Below, piece after piece: positions 10,544 to 20,500 of a DNA stretch of 64,000 nucleotides (positions within the stretch are counted from its first letter, which is position 1; every line of letters starts with the position of its first letter). The DNA is from Hyphodiscus hymeniophilus. Its lineage: Eukaryota; Ascomycota; Leotiomycetes; Helotiales; Hyphodiscaceae. The stretch spans positions 1,116,001 through 1,180,000 of the forward strand of contig VNKQ01000007.1 of NCBI GenBank assembly GCA_016508695.1. Direction: 5' to 3'. The translations under genes were made by a program, and so were the position numbers. Below the pieces are notes generated by a model. It made no database searches, was not told the DNA's origin, and saw only the letters and a list, made by a program, of their open reading frames with translations.

Positions 10544-11808
10544 ATGTTTCGTCCTTCGCAGAACCTTCTTTTCCGGCCTATGCCCTCGCTCAATAAGTTC
10601 AAGATACATCCTCCATTGCCCCTCAACCCACGCGAATCGAAACAACTCCTCAATCTTCTCACGACCTCTTTCAGACAGCAACTCGATGCCGAGCATGGGG
10701 AGTTCCGCAAGGATCCAAAACTCTCAAATGCACAGAAAGGACAAGAAAAAACTAGGCGCCGGATGCGATCATTTTCAGATTCCAACGCTCGACCTACCGA
10801 CAGACATATGAACTTGATCCTGACAAACCCTCTCTTCGTACTCAATACAGATGGAAAGGCTCTGGCAGCAAACAGGGACCCGATGGAGTTGTTCGATATC
10901 GCTGTAGCGAAAGGGATGATGACGATCAACTACGCAAGGGCATGTTTGAATGCTAAGAAGCACGAAATCATTCAATCACCAGTACCGACTATTCGAGAAG
11001 GGATGAAGGAATCAGGAGCTGGCCTGAAAGTGCTGAGGTGGCTGGTATCAAGTGGAACAGCAAACAACAATGACTTCTTGATGAGTGCTCCCTTCGCGCA
11101 GATCCTCATGGAATATCTCGTGGCCGAAGGGCTACAAGAAGTCTGCTGGAAGTGGATTCAGAGAGGCTTCCAATCAATTCCACAATACTTCGCAACACAT
11201 GGGGAGGAAAACCAAGTACTGCACAAGACTCTCCGGAGAGAGATCGTTACGCCATTATATCATTTGGTCAAAGCGGAGGCTTCAGGGGACGTCAGCTTGG
11301 ATTCTGCATACCTATGCCTGTCTAGGGCTGTTGGCTATTTGGCAGGCTCTCCAGCCGGACGGTTGCGCGATCTACTTAGTGGAGCCGGGTGGTACCTCGT
11401 TTATGAGAGTACAGAATTACATTCACAACGTCCACCTCCGACCCCGTCGGCCTTCGATTCGTTTTTCTCGCTTATCCCGGTTCTGTCGAAGAATCCTGGT
11501 TATCAGCTCGCACATATGAGTCTCATTCATCCTTTCGAACCGAGTACCGATCTTGCGTTAGCCTTCCTAAGACAACTGACCCGGGGGTTTCGTCAACAAA
11601 GGTCAAAGACCATGCTTACGTCCACCTGGGACTGGACACGGCAAAAGCTCTACTGGAGAATGGACGTTATGAGGATGCAGAATGGGTGATGTATTTCTTG
11701 CGTCAGAATTACTCTCAAAAACTGGGTATCACTGAAAGGGATCAGCTCGGGCAAGCGAAAGCAGAAGCTGAAAGTCTACAACTGCTTGATGGTCTTACCC
11801 TTGTTTGA
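10544..11808 (+). CDS. Conserved helical protein of unknown function, with an apparent 1-nt frame break near 11570
   Basis: The ATG at 10544 opens a frame that reads as a good alpha-helical protein through ELFDIAVAKGMMTINYARAC, VLRWLVSSGT, ILMEYLVAEGLQEVCWKWIQ and HPFEPSTDLALAFLRQL. Near 11577 that frame turns into low-quality Arg/Trp sequence and stops at 11689, while the frame one nucleotide earlier becomes clearly coding: LGLDTAKALLENGRYEDAEW, VMYFLRQNYSQKLG and onward to the stop at 11806. No intron with GT/AG and suitable length links them, so either one base is missing from the sequence between about 11560 and 11590 or the gene is broken. Joined, the protein would have about 420 residues, with TPR/PPR-like helical pairs and a basic, Leu-rich N-terminus that could be a mitochondrial presequence. 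I do not recognise the family. Confidence 0.6.
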
Positions 11809-12893
11809 AAGTTTGAGAGAGGAAAGCATTATTGGCGTTCTAGGATAGGCCTTCGGATGATATACTAAGGCGTTGCTGATGATGGCATCTAGCTCACAGG
11901 AGCATGAAATAAAAAGACGATGAAACGAAAGATGGATACATGATTTCATTTACCACACCCAATCTCCGGGCCCCTCTTTATACGTCACAAGAAGAAGAAC
12001 CGCAGGATGGAAGTTGGCATGGACGAGCTATGTGAAAGTGCGTTCAGAGCCTTTGGGTTCAAACTTTACGCAAGTGCATACAGTCTATGACTCGTCACAA
12101 ATGCTCAATGCTGGAAGCCCATTACAACTGTCTTGTTCTTCTGGGGAGATGGGGACAGGTATTGCTCACGTATGGATGGGATAGTCTTGATCCTTCCCAC
12201 TTATATTCGAGAGGAGCTCTGGAGGAAGATGTACATATCCGCTGTACTGTAACTATTCACTCCTGGTGTAGTCTTGCAGATTCCAGGCTCAGAGCTTTTA
12301 GGATCTACTATTCTACCTCATTTCAGGAGCTTCCGTAACTCTTTATATGAGATTATCACGCCTTCGTGATATTTTGATTTCAGCAGATACCGTAAAGGCA
12401 AAAAAAGAAAATAGCATGATTACACTCAAGTTGGATTGATGGGTCGCGGTCGATAAGATGCTACTTTCGAGCTCGAAGACAGGAACTCTTACGAGACTCC
12501 CAAATGCTTCTCAGTTATTTGGGCTGCGGCGCATTCACAAGAAGCCAAATTTGATCAGGAGGGTGTTCGAGGCAGCAAGCGGGAGTTGCGATTTGCGAAA
12601 CACCATCACCACCATAAAACCAAAAGAAATACATCCAAACAGTGTCTACAATTTGAACAACAGTTTAAAAGAAAATCTAATTGCTGATGGAAACCTGCAG
12701 ATGTATCTGTCCTCGGATGTGAGGTCTCCTGCTGAAAATCTAAATTATTACACGATTCAGCATACCTTAGGCGGAGAGTTTTGAGCTCCCTTGCTTACCT
12801 CGCCAAAAATGAACCAGCCACAAGTGCCCTTCATAGCTTTAAAAGACCACCGATTATTTAGGAAAAGAAATAGCGAAAAGTAAAGATGCAAAG
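11809..12893. other. Intergenic region, no supported gene
   Basis: About 1.1 kb. A frame at 12458-12784 (108 codons) has no recognisable motif or splice context. It ends at the Pol III terminator of the tRNA gene. Confidence 0.5.
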
Positions 12894-12903
12894 AAAAAAA
12901 AAA
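12894..12903 (-). terminator. Pol III terminator of the initiator tRNA gene
   Basis: On the minus strand an uninterrupted run of ten T residues begins 8 nt after the last nucleotide of the tRNA. That is the standard RNA polymerase III stop signal and supports the tRNA being a transcribed gene. Confidence 0.85.
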
Positions 12904-12910
12904 GATATGG

Positions 12911-13038
12911 TAGCAACACCATGTTTCGATCATGGGACCTCCGGGTTATGAGCCCGGCGCGCTTCCGCCTACACATTAGTAGTCAGTAGTGGTCTTAATA
13001 GAACACTGGAAGTGAAGAGCTTACTGCGCCATGTTGCT
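12911..13038 (-). tRNA. Initiator tRNA-Met (CAT) with a 56-nt intron in the D-loop
   Basis: Without 12969-13024 the two parts (13025-13038, 14 nt; 12911-12968, 58 nt) give a 72-nt tRNA with every arm perfect: acceptor AGCAACA/TGTTGCT, D stem GCGC/GCGC, anticodon arm CCGGG-CTCATAA-CCCGG (anticodon CAT), T arm CCATG-ATCGAAA-CATGG, discriminator A. It is the initiator, not the elongator: it has the A-U first acceptor pair, three G-C pairs at the base of the anticodon stem and ATCGAAA in place of TTCGA in the T loop. The interruption lies after GGCGCA in the D-loop, not at 37/38. It starts GTAAGC, has CTGAC and TACTAAT near its 3' side and ends TGTAG. Removing exactly GT...AG leaves the D-loop AGCGGAA, as expected for fungal initiator tRNAs. 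Confidence 0.88.
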
Positions 13039-14217
13039 TGAAGTTTGCTGATGAGGCAAACTGCTGATTTGTTGGAAGCGTTTTCCTTATTTCCGTATTT
13101 ACGAATGTGTATTAGATCCTTGTAAATCCGACTGCTCTCAAGGCACACTAATCGTCGGCTCGCTTATCGGCACCTACTTCTCTCAGGGGTCGATCGAAGC
13201 GGACTCCACCACACGTCTTTGGCCAGCCCAGAACAACAATCATATGTATCGGTCTATATATCGTTGAAAAGTATGTTCCCAGCATAGATAAATGGTTTCA
13301 AATGCCAGTCAAATTCGAATGGCTGGTCTTTCATACATGTATAAGTACGTTCTTCTCGGGCTCTTAATTTGTTGCTGATTACTGCTGGCTTTCTAAATCC
13401 TCGATCATCCATCCGAAAGCTTTTCGGTGCTTTTTCATCCTGGCGTTTAATTTGCCCAACCAATCTACTGTAAATACATATTTACTTTCTCGCCGACTAA
13501 CTCTATACAACTCCACGAACTGTTTAAGGAAGAGTATTGTGCTGCGGTCGAGGCGATGTGCAATTTTTCAGACAGAGTCGTTCTACGGCAATATCCCTTT
13601 TACAGTCTACCCCGAGAGAACGAAACCACACTAATAAAAACCTCAACAGAGAAGTCTGGGTCAATTTTAAAGCACTCACTGTGGCAGTCACTTCCTTTTC
13701 AACTCCGAAGTTGCGTCACGTCAAGTTCGGTTTTCAAGTGATCGTATTGAGAAACTCGGCTTCATGTCGCGGCTGGCAATTCTAAGCTTTAGGTCGGCCA
13801 TGCCAGAGCACTTAGCTTCAGTTTAACTCTTCCATGGTCTGGCTGGTGGGAGCGCCTTCAACGTCTCCTCCGGAAGTGAATGCGTCTTGAAACCCAAGAC
13901 AAACAATATATGGTTTCGACAAGTTGACAACCAAGGCCTATCAGGCGAGCCGGAGCCACGAACCCGAACCATGAAAGTATCTGCTTCAGAACGTTCCATC
14001 TTCTGGGTGAATCCAAACAAGTTTCAACTAAAGTGATGCCCGGCTTTGGCCGAGGTCCCACTTAGAAACAATCGTAGTCTTGAGATCTTCCACGGACAAA
14101 TCTAGGCGAGAGGAAGTGAGACATGAACATTTAATCGTAACAAAAATTAACCATCAACAATGCCTAACTGGGGGTATATCATATACCCTCAAACTCCCAA
14201 ACTCCTATGTAGTCCAC
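13039..14217. other. Intergenic region, nothing seen
   Basis: About 1.2 kb between the tRNA 5' end and the 3' end of the mucin-like gene. All frames are short and overlap on both strands without codon or domain signal. Confidence 0.55.
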
Positions 14218-15309
14218 CTAAGCCAAAAGTCCTAATCCTTGATAAAGCTGCGGCGCCCGTCTCCCTCGATCAGAAACCCCCTGCCCGTCATATCCACGGT
14301 CTCCAGGCTCGGAAATCAAAGGCAGATGAGCCTCCGAAGTCTGCCGCGCATAAGCCTCAACATCCGGCTGCTTTCCCCTCCCTCTTCCTGAAGATCCACG
14401 CAGAAGTGCCTGCTCTTCCGCCTCCTTTCTCTTCGACTTCCTTTTCGCCTTGACAGTCGTGACAATGATCCACCCAGCCGCAGCAAGTATTGCAGAGCCA
14501 AAGACAATAGCTATAACAATTCCCGATATGCCAATATGGTTGTCGACTTTTATGCATACGGTATTGCTTGCTGAGTCTGTTGTGCAAAGATTTCCGTGTG
14601 CGCAGGTGACGCGTGGCACTGACGTTGTAACGCACGAGACGGTCTTGTCTTGGCCCCTGGAACATGATGACGTTTGGAACATTTTCGTACTAAAGCAAGC
14701 TGTGCCTGTTACGATCCCGCCACTTGTGGCAGAGCTTGAGCTTGTCGCTGTAGAGGAAGTCGTCGAAGTCGTCGAGGACGCAGTGCTTCCGCTTGTGGTT
14801 GAGGATGTTCTTGTCGATTCCGAGGTAGTGGAATCGACGGTCGTGGACGCTGAGACAGTTGATTCCGATGCCGTTGACTTTGACGTAGACCTTGCTGTAG
14901 ACTTTTTCGTAGACTCCGTGGTAGACTCTGCTGTCGATTTTGCCGTGGTCTTTTCTTTCGTCGTCTTTTCAGTTGTAGTTTTAATGGCAGAGTCAGAGGT
15001 TGAATCCGTAGACTCTGCTCTCCTCAAGTCTATCCGCTGATCCTCATCTCTCACTTCTGCTTGGTAGTCATGTACGAACCATGCAGCGCCGAAATTTGCA
15101 TCTGGTTTCGAACATCCACCTGCAATATAGCATTGCTTGATCTCGTCCAAACGTCCCAGGTTGACTGAAAGTAGACAAGTCGAAATTGGCTTGTTGTCAC
15201 CACAAGAATTTCTCTCAACGAGCGCGTTGAAGAGATGCTGCGGTCTTCCGAGTTCTGTTGCAAATACACACGAGGCTGCAACAGCCAGCAGTAAGAACAC
15301 CAATCGCAT
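14218..15309 (-). CDS. Cell-surface mucin-like single-pass membrane protein
   Basis: Single exon, 363 residues. The start MRLVFLLLAVAASCVFATE is a signal peptide; the longer frame upstream is rejected because it buries it. Residues about 25-85 form a Cys-containing head (RNSCGDNKPISTCLLSVNLG, IKQCYIAGGCSKP). Residues about 105-200 are a Ser/Thr stalk with many TES, KST and TTS repeats, surely O-glycosylated. A second small Cys-rich block follows (GTACFSTKMFQTSSCSRG, VTCAHGNLCTT). One transmembrane helix, ISGIVIAIVFGSAILAAAGW, is followed by a basic stop-transfer KAKRKSKRKEAEEQ and a cytoplasmic tail of about 65 residues. The layout resembles fungal wall-stress sensors (Wsc/Mid2 type), but no WSC domain is seen and the role is inferred only from topology. 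Confidence 0.8.
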   Translation of the reverse strand: MRLVFLLLAVAASCVFATELGRPQHLFNALVERNSCGDNKPISTCLLSVNLGRLDEIKQCYIAGGCSKPDANFGAAWFVHDYQAEVRDEDQRIDLRRAESTDSTSDSAIKTTTEKTTKEKTTAKSTAESTTESTKKSTARSTSKSTASESTVSASTTVDSTTSESTRTSSTTSGSTASSTTSTTSSTATSSSSATSGGIVTGTACFSTKMFQTSSCSRGQDKTVSCVTTSVPRVTCAHGNLCTTDSASNTVCIKVDNHIGISGIVIAIVFGSAILAAAGWIIVTTVKAKRKSKRKEAEEQALLRGSSGRGRGKQPDVEAYARQTSEAHLPLISEPGDRGYDGQGVSDRGRRAPQLYQGLGLLA

Positions 15310-16307
15310 TTTGAGTATGAAACAAGACGGGTAGTGAAGGAAGAGAGTTGCCAGTGTGGAACTTCGCAAAAAAAGTAAGAGATATTTTATGATAAAGAGA
15401 CAGAGTGCGGGATGCGCAATAATAATATTGGCTATCGTCGCATGGGAAGCCTTACCAACATAAGCCCAAAGAAATGAACAAGTCTCTAAAATGGCATACT
15501 TATTTCGAGGGGCAGGCGAAGCTACATGAGGCTTGAGCTGGAGCTTGTCAAAGGGGTTTCTACCCATGCAAGTTACCGAAGATCCCATCTGACTGGTTCT
15601 CGATGCGACCGCTGAGTTGGAGCCTTGCCGCAAGCTCTTGGGTTTTACGTGATGCTTGATTTCTCAATCAGCCTCTTTCAATCAGCCCCTTCATTTCTGG
15701 CAGAACATAGCAGCGACGACAGTATTGACGACGAAGACGATGACGAAGACCGGGCCGTCGCCTCAATAGCGGTTCCATCTTCAAGCGATCCATAGTTCAT
15801 GACACAGGTGTATTTGATCCATTTTGGGCCGCGAACTTCGGAAGATGAAAGAAGCGATAAAGGAGGAATTGTTGCCATCTCTAGATCTCCAGAGTCCCAC
15901 AGCCGCAACCTCTTGCAGTGGCTGAGCAGCTAGTTCTTGCTGGGCCGGTGGATCTGGCGAGAGGTGAGCTGTGTGGTGGAACCCTCTTGCGTGGTGCGCT
16001 AGTAGGAAGGAGAGGAAGCGATGGGATGGAATTGGCTGTCTTTTACGATCCCGCCCAGAACCAGAAATGGTTAAAAATCATCTATGCCGCAGGGTCTGAC
16101 CTCTCTGGATCAGTTGTGTATCTCTGCATTTCAAGCATGCACTTTGAGAAAACCTCGACTGCCGCAAGAGATGGCACAGAGGATTTTCCGGAGCAAGAGA
16201 GGGCATTCTCAACCATGTACGGACCAGGTTGGACGAAGCGATGATCAGTCCACCAGGTCCTGGTGGTGGTGGTCCATAGTCGCCGCTTTGTCAGCAAGGC
16301 TGAGTAT
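15310..16307. other. Intergenic region
   Basis: About 1 kb. Contains the likely promoter of the mucin-like gene and a short GACGAC/GATGAC microsatellite-like stretch near 15714-15750. A 76-codon frame on the minus strand (15678-15908) is Ser-rich only because of that repeat. Confidence 0.5.
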
Positions 16308-16351
16308 CACGTGGACTAGTAACTAATCATGTGATACTATAAAATCATGTG
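16308..16351 (+). promoter_or_regulatory. Three E-box-like sites upstream of the I78 inhibitor gene
   Basis: CACGTG at 16308-16313, CATGTG at 16328-16333 and CATGTG at 16346-16351; the last two lie in the repeated word AATCATGTGA with an 18-bp period and a TATAAA between them. The spacing to the ATG at 16516 is 165 bp. CACGTG-type boxes are bound by bHLH regulators in fungi. The functional role is inferred. Confidence 0.4.
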
Positions 16352-16515
16352 ACTTCAGCATACGTCATCCCTGCTACAAACCAAGGAGCAGGCAAACATT
16401 CTCGGAGGACTCAACTCTCATGACCAACATAAAGGTCATCCTATCTTCCATTCATTCCAAAGTCCTCAAAATACAATCTCAAAACGAAACTTTCATAACA
16501 AAACAAAGCCTCAAA

Positions 16516-16862
16516 ATGCCTCTCGTTGTCCCAGGTATCAACTCAGGTGGTGACGCCTCCAAGACCGAGGAGTGGACCAACAAACTGGTTGGCAAAACAC
16601 TTGGAGAGGGCTCTTCTAATGAAGTTGTATGGTCCTCGAGCCATACGTGAAGGGTATGATGCTGACTTGGGGCAGAATTTCGCTAAGGCAGACCTTCCCA
16701 AGGAGACGAGAGTTATTCAACCCGGACAGATGGTTACCAAAGATTTCAACCCGGACAGGTGAGTTTTGATACTTGATGTTGAGGACAAGGCTGATACATG
16801 TTTATAGATTAAACGTTCATGTTGATGATAAAGGCACTGTCACTCATGTTGATCATCAGTAG
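16516..16862 (+). CDS. Proteinase inhibitor of the I78 family
   Basis: Three exons (16516-16626, 16676-16758, 16808-16862) with introns of 49 nt each; 82 residues. The C-terminal half carries the family signature: RVIQPGQMVTKDFNPDRLNV followed by HVDDKGTVTHV. The N-terminal part EEWTNKLVGKTLGEG matches the W-x-x-K-L-V-G-K opening of the family. I78 proteins are small single-domain serine-protease inhibitors related in fold to potato inhibitor I. There is no signal peptide, so this copy is probably cytosolic and might guard against the cell's own proteases; that is inference. The middle intron removes an otherwise frame-breaking stretch, and both splice junctions preserve the motif. Confidence 0.85.
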
Positions 16863-17078
16863 AGAGAGTTAGCAATCAAGGATGCATTGGACTTTATTAT
16901 GACTCCACAGTGATCATTCATTAGCTTCGGATACTTTCATCTCTTTCACCAGCTGGTGATACATGCTTGATTTTTTGATTAGAATTCACCGTTCGAGTAT
17001 GATGAACACTTCATCTATTCGAGCGATACAAACCATCAACCACAGCCCTTGAAGCCGCATGTCGGTCCTTCTCATCAC

Positions 17079-17684
17079 TCAACTCGCTTCTTCAAATCCG
17101 CCTAGTTGAGCCATCGCAAGCCACTTCTCGATCTTTCTCTTGGCCTCCTCATCAACCACACAAAACTGCGCAGCTCCAGTCTCGCTCTGCCCCTCTACAA
17201 CCTTCGGTTCTGTCGAAAACCTCAATTAGCATTCCATACCTTAGCCGAAAGAGTTCCCTTTAAAGACTCACCCTCATCCAACCCTGCAATATCCCTAACA
17301 TTTTCACTTGTCCCCAAAAGACCTCCCAACCTAACCAAGAAACACATCTTCCCATCCACTCCCGGTATAGCGGCACTCTGGCTTCTCATCACATCTCCCA
17401 GCTGCAAGCTATGCTCATACGTCTCCCTATCATGGCCAGCCTTCTCTTTATCCTCCCTGACAAGCGACCAATGCTCATCGGTGATTCGGTTGCGTGTCAG
17501 ATTGGAGCGTTGAGCTTTGATTAGGTTGAACTTTGATTAGGTTGAACGCTTCACGACGGCTGTAGTTGAATAGTTGTTGCCAGCGCGAGAGTTGTATGTC
17601 GGTTGGGAAGGAGTCGGATTCCACTGCATCTGAGGCGGAGGCTGCTTGGGCCATGCACTCGACTTCTGCCCATGACTTGTCCAT
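17079..17684 (-). pseudogene. Unknown gene broken by a 16-bp tandem duplication
   Basis: Two exons: 17272-17684 and 17079-17209, intron 62 nt with GTGAGT donor. The frame from the ATG at 17684 (MDKSWAEVECMAQAASASDA) is good until residue 51, where a perfect direct repeat (17515-17530 and 17531-17546) adds 16 bp and throws the frame off; the shifted frame stops within 20 codons. If one copy is ignored, the reading frame continues for about 85 more codons through ITDEHWSLVREDKEKAGHD and MCFLVRLGGLLGTSENV, splices in frame, and ends with KIEKWLAMAQLGGFEEAS. The intact form would have about 175 residues. I do not recognise the family; content is charged and helical. The perfect copies mean the break is recent or an assembly artefact. 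Confidence 0.7.
17515..17546. repeat. Perfect 16-bp tandem duplication
   Basis: CTTTGATTAGGTTGAA occurs twice head to tail with no mismatch. It sits in the first exon of the broken gene and is the only frame disruption in it. Confidence 0.95.
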
Positions 17685-19014
17685 TGTGGTGGTTTTGATG
17701 ATTTATATATTAACAAGCAGAGATGGACCGTGTTGATGTCAATTTTAATTCGGAAGAGCGAGGTGGTCTATCACATTTCGAACTCAGTTTAGTAGTGTGT
17801 TAGTGGGAAACTGTAGTTCTTAATGAAATGGTAGTTCCTTCCTGCTTAGACTCTGACTCACTAGAACTTTGGATTGATTCATCGCCGGTTACGAAGATGG
17901 CTCATAGTAAGAAACTTATCTCAATTCAAGAGTTCTACAAAACAAAGTTTAAATTCATCGTGATTATTCTGTTTGTTCATGGCTTTGTGTAGTTGTGAGG
18001 GCTTGGCGTGTTAGGAACAGCTCCTTGAAGTCTCAACCGGAGTCGTTGTGGTGAGCGGCATTTCGATCCTTTCGTCAAATAGAACCTCAATCTTCCTAAA
18101 CGAATGCAGAAATACGAAGATGATTAACAGAACCTTGAAACTGAGGACCTGTATAAAATGACTCCGAAATAATGAAGTGACTTGAGGAGGAGTCTAGGAG
18201 TTGAGATACTCGGAGTCGGAGCTATGTTGCCTCGAGCTGTCATCCAATCAGAGATGTTCCACCACGTTTAGTTGCAGTGTATAAACTCTGATCAAGGACC
18301 TTGGTAAAAGACAGGACAAACTTCGAAACGTCGGCCAGATCTATGCTAGATTGCCTCTGGAGAGCTCATTGTCTTAGTAGAACTCTGGGGATTTTCCGTC
18401 GGCTTCGTGCTATGAAAGTTTGTATCAGGATGGCAGCAATCGGCCAGTCATGATATCTATTACTGTGTCGAGTGGAGACTCGCTGTCGATAGGAGTTTAT
18501 TATCGACTGATTGAATTTGTCGGCTTTTGCGAAACTGATCTGAAAGGGCGAGCTCGGCATACACAGCGGCCCTGCAAAGCGGCCATACATCCAACCAACT
18601 TCTCTACGGCCTCATTCTAAATACTCCTTCGTGCTTCTTGATCATATCTCGCTATACGACCGGGGAAGTCTCCATGTTTTCCTTCTGAGCCAGCATGAAA
18701 GCGACAGCCGCGAGCTGAAATAGGGGAATGAGAAATTCAAGGCACGCCGTGAGGGGATCTGCCGGGGGTTTTAGTTGAGCAGCGACGGTTTAACTGAGCC
18801 AGAACAGGGCAACCCTTTCTCAGAACTTTTCTTTACCTGTGGGCGTAGAAGTCAAATAGATTAAAGGAGACAAGAAGTATCTGATCATACCACGTGACCA
18901 CCCCGCCTGGAAATTCACGCTAATCGCGGGGCATCTTCCTCCTATCAATCTCTAATTCTCATCAACCCCTCATCTCCTCCAACCACGCCATAAACACTTT
19001 TAAAAGCAGTCAAG
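17685..19014. other. Intergenic region, nothing seen
   Basis: About 1.3 kb between two divergent genes (the broken gene and TMA20), so both promoters lie here. No coding frame with support. Confidence 0.55.
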
Positions 19015-19828
19015 ATGTTTAAGAAAGAGTACGCCTCTTCAGGTCTGTGTAAAAACTCAGCTAATCAGCAAACAGCATATCTCCAGGGTCGAAATCCAAA
19101 GTCAAATCCTCCGTCCAGCGCGCGATCAGAACGCAGCTTGTAACGACATATCCTTTACTCGCACCGTATATCGATGAGATAGTACCAAAGAAGGAGCAGT
19201 TGGATGCTATGAAAATGTGCGTGTGCTTGTTTCTCCAGTTCCAGCACTTAAGTGCATAAAAGTCTCCACCCACTCTATCGCATACACCCTCAATTCGCCC
19301 AACTTTACAGAACTACGTATGGAGTAGAGACGGAGTCAGCAATATGGCAAGCACTGATCATAAATACCAATTAGACCAGATAGAGTAACTCTCTACCTCA
19401 TTAATTCTACGCCTCTTTTCTATCAACATATGACGGATGCTCTCCTCCCACACCTCAAACTCGTCCACCGATTTCCCACCTGCTTCCCTTCAATCCGAAT
19501 CGATCGTGGTGCGATCCGCTTCGTTTTATCCGGAGCAACACTTATGGCACCTGGCCTGACTTCAACGGGGGGTCGTTTACCATCCGGTAATGCAAACGAG
19601 AAGGGAGTATATGGAGAGTCAGCAAAGGAAGGCGAGGATGGTTGGTACGGTGGGAGGGAACTGGAGGAAGGCGAACCCGTGGTCATATGTGCGGAAGGAA
19701 AGGATGAAGCATGTGCGGTGGGGATCCTGAGTATGGGGACTAAGGATACAAAAGAGAAAGGCAAGGGTCCGGTAGTTGAGGAGGGTCATTATCTGGGTGA
19801 CGGGCTTTGGAAGTTGAGTTTTGACTGA
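19015..19828 (+). CDS. TMA20: Translation machinery-associated protein Tma20 (MCTS1 homologue)
   Basis: Three exons: 19015-19028, 19076-19216, 19375-19828; introns 47 and 158 nt. The very short first exon (MFKK plus two bases) is typical of the gene. The 202-residue protein shows the N-terminal domain (SKVKSSVQRAIRTQL, YPLLAPYIDEIVPKKEQLDA) and a C-terminal PUA domain beginning IRIDRGAIRFVLSGATLMAP and ending YLGDGLWKLSF. Tma20/MCTS1 pairs with Tma22/DENR and acts on the small ribosomal subunit in recycling of 40S-tRNA complexes and reinitiation. A low-complexity Gly/Glu insert of about 40 residues inside the PUA domain (residues 115-155) is longer than in animals. The second intron uses a GTGCGT donor; the resulting AMKIPDRVTLYLI joins the two parts correctly. 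Confidence 0.88.
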
Positions 19829-20500
19829 ATGAACAAAGGAGACGTATGTGGGATGGGATATCACGAGAGATGAGACACGAATGAAATACATTAACGTGAA
19901 CAAGAATGGGTCAACCGAGGCCGGTAGGGGTACTAGCAAAAGAGATGGAAGGTATTCTGATTGCCATTGGCAATCAGGGGATCACACACGCATATTCTCA
20001 TATAAGTACCCAAACCCCAGCATCCATTTTCAGAATTCAAGAATCCAATGTCGAAGACAAAAGAGAGGAATTGAGTTAGGACGAACGTCAAAGTTTTCTT
20101 CGACACTGTCAGACATCATTGTTCCCTGGTTCTCCGCTTGTATCCTCCTGCGAGCTTACGCCTTGTGTGGTCTACTGATTTCACCCAAATATTTGCTTAA
20201 ATTCAGGCTCTTCAAGACGATCTATTCCCTGGTGGCAATAAAATGAGCTCGTGATTGCCAGAGATTACTGACTGATCATGGCCAGGAATTGAATTTATCA
20301 GCCCTAAGATAAAGTATTGAGGCTCCACACAGTGCTTGTTGAGATGAAGAATATGGTTATTGATAAACTTGTCTAGCCAGTGACTTTTGGCAACCTCCGC
20401 CCTGTACCTAATTGTTTCGAAATGAGATTGATTGATGAGTACTCATCCAGTCTTCAATTGCCCTCCGAGAACAGCATAATCCAATTCCCATGTCCGTTAC
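19829..20500. other. Intergenic region between convergent genes, with one strong hairpin
   Basis: 670 bp between the TMA20 stop and the stop of the CorA-like gene. It holds both 3' UTRs and a perfect 10-bp inverted repeat with a 1-nt spacer at 19957-19977 (CTGATTGCCA / TGGCAATCAG), 130 nt after the TMA20 stop. No gene is seen. Confidence 0.55.

Noticed and set aside
12458..12784. 108-codon plus-strand frame
   Set aside because: No motif, no splice context, opposite-strand frames of similar quality; treated as chance.
12911..13038. Elongator tRNA-Met with an ordinary 37/38 intron
   Set aside because: The anticodon loop CTCATAA is continuous and the T loop ATCGAAA and anticodon-stem G-C pairs are those of the initiator.
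14218..15633. Longer (471-codon) version of the mucin-like protein
   Set aside because: The extra N-terminus would bury a perfect signal peptide starting at 15309 and has no conserved look.
17515..17546. Treating one repeat copy as a tiny intron (GT...AG of 17 nt)
   Set aside because: Too short for splicing and removal does not restore the frame.
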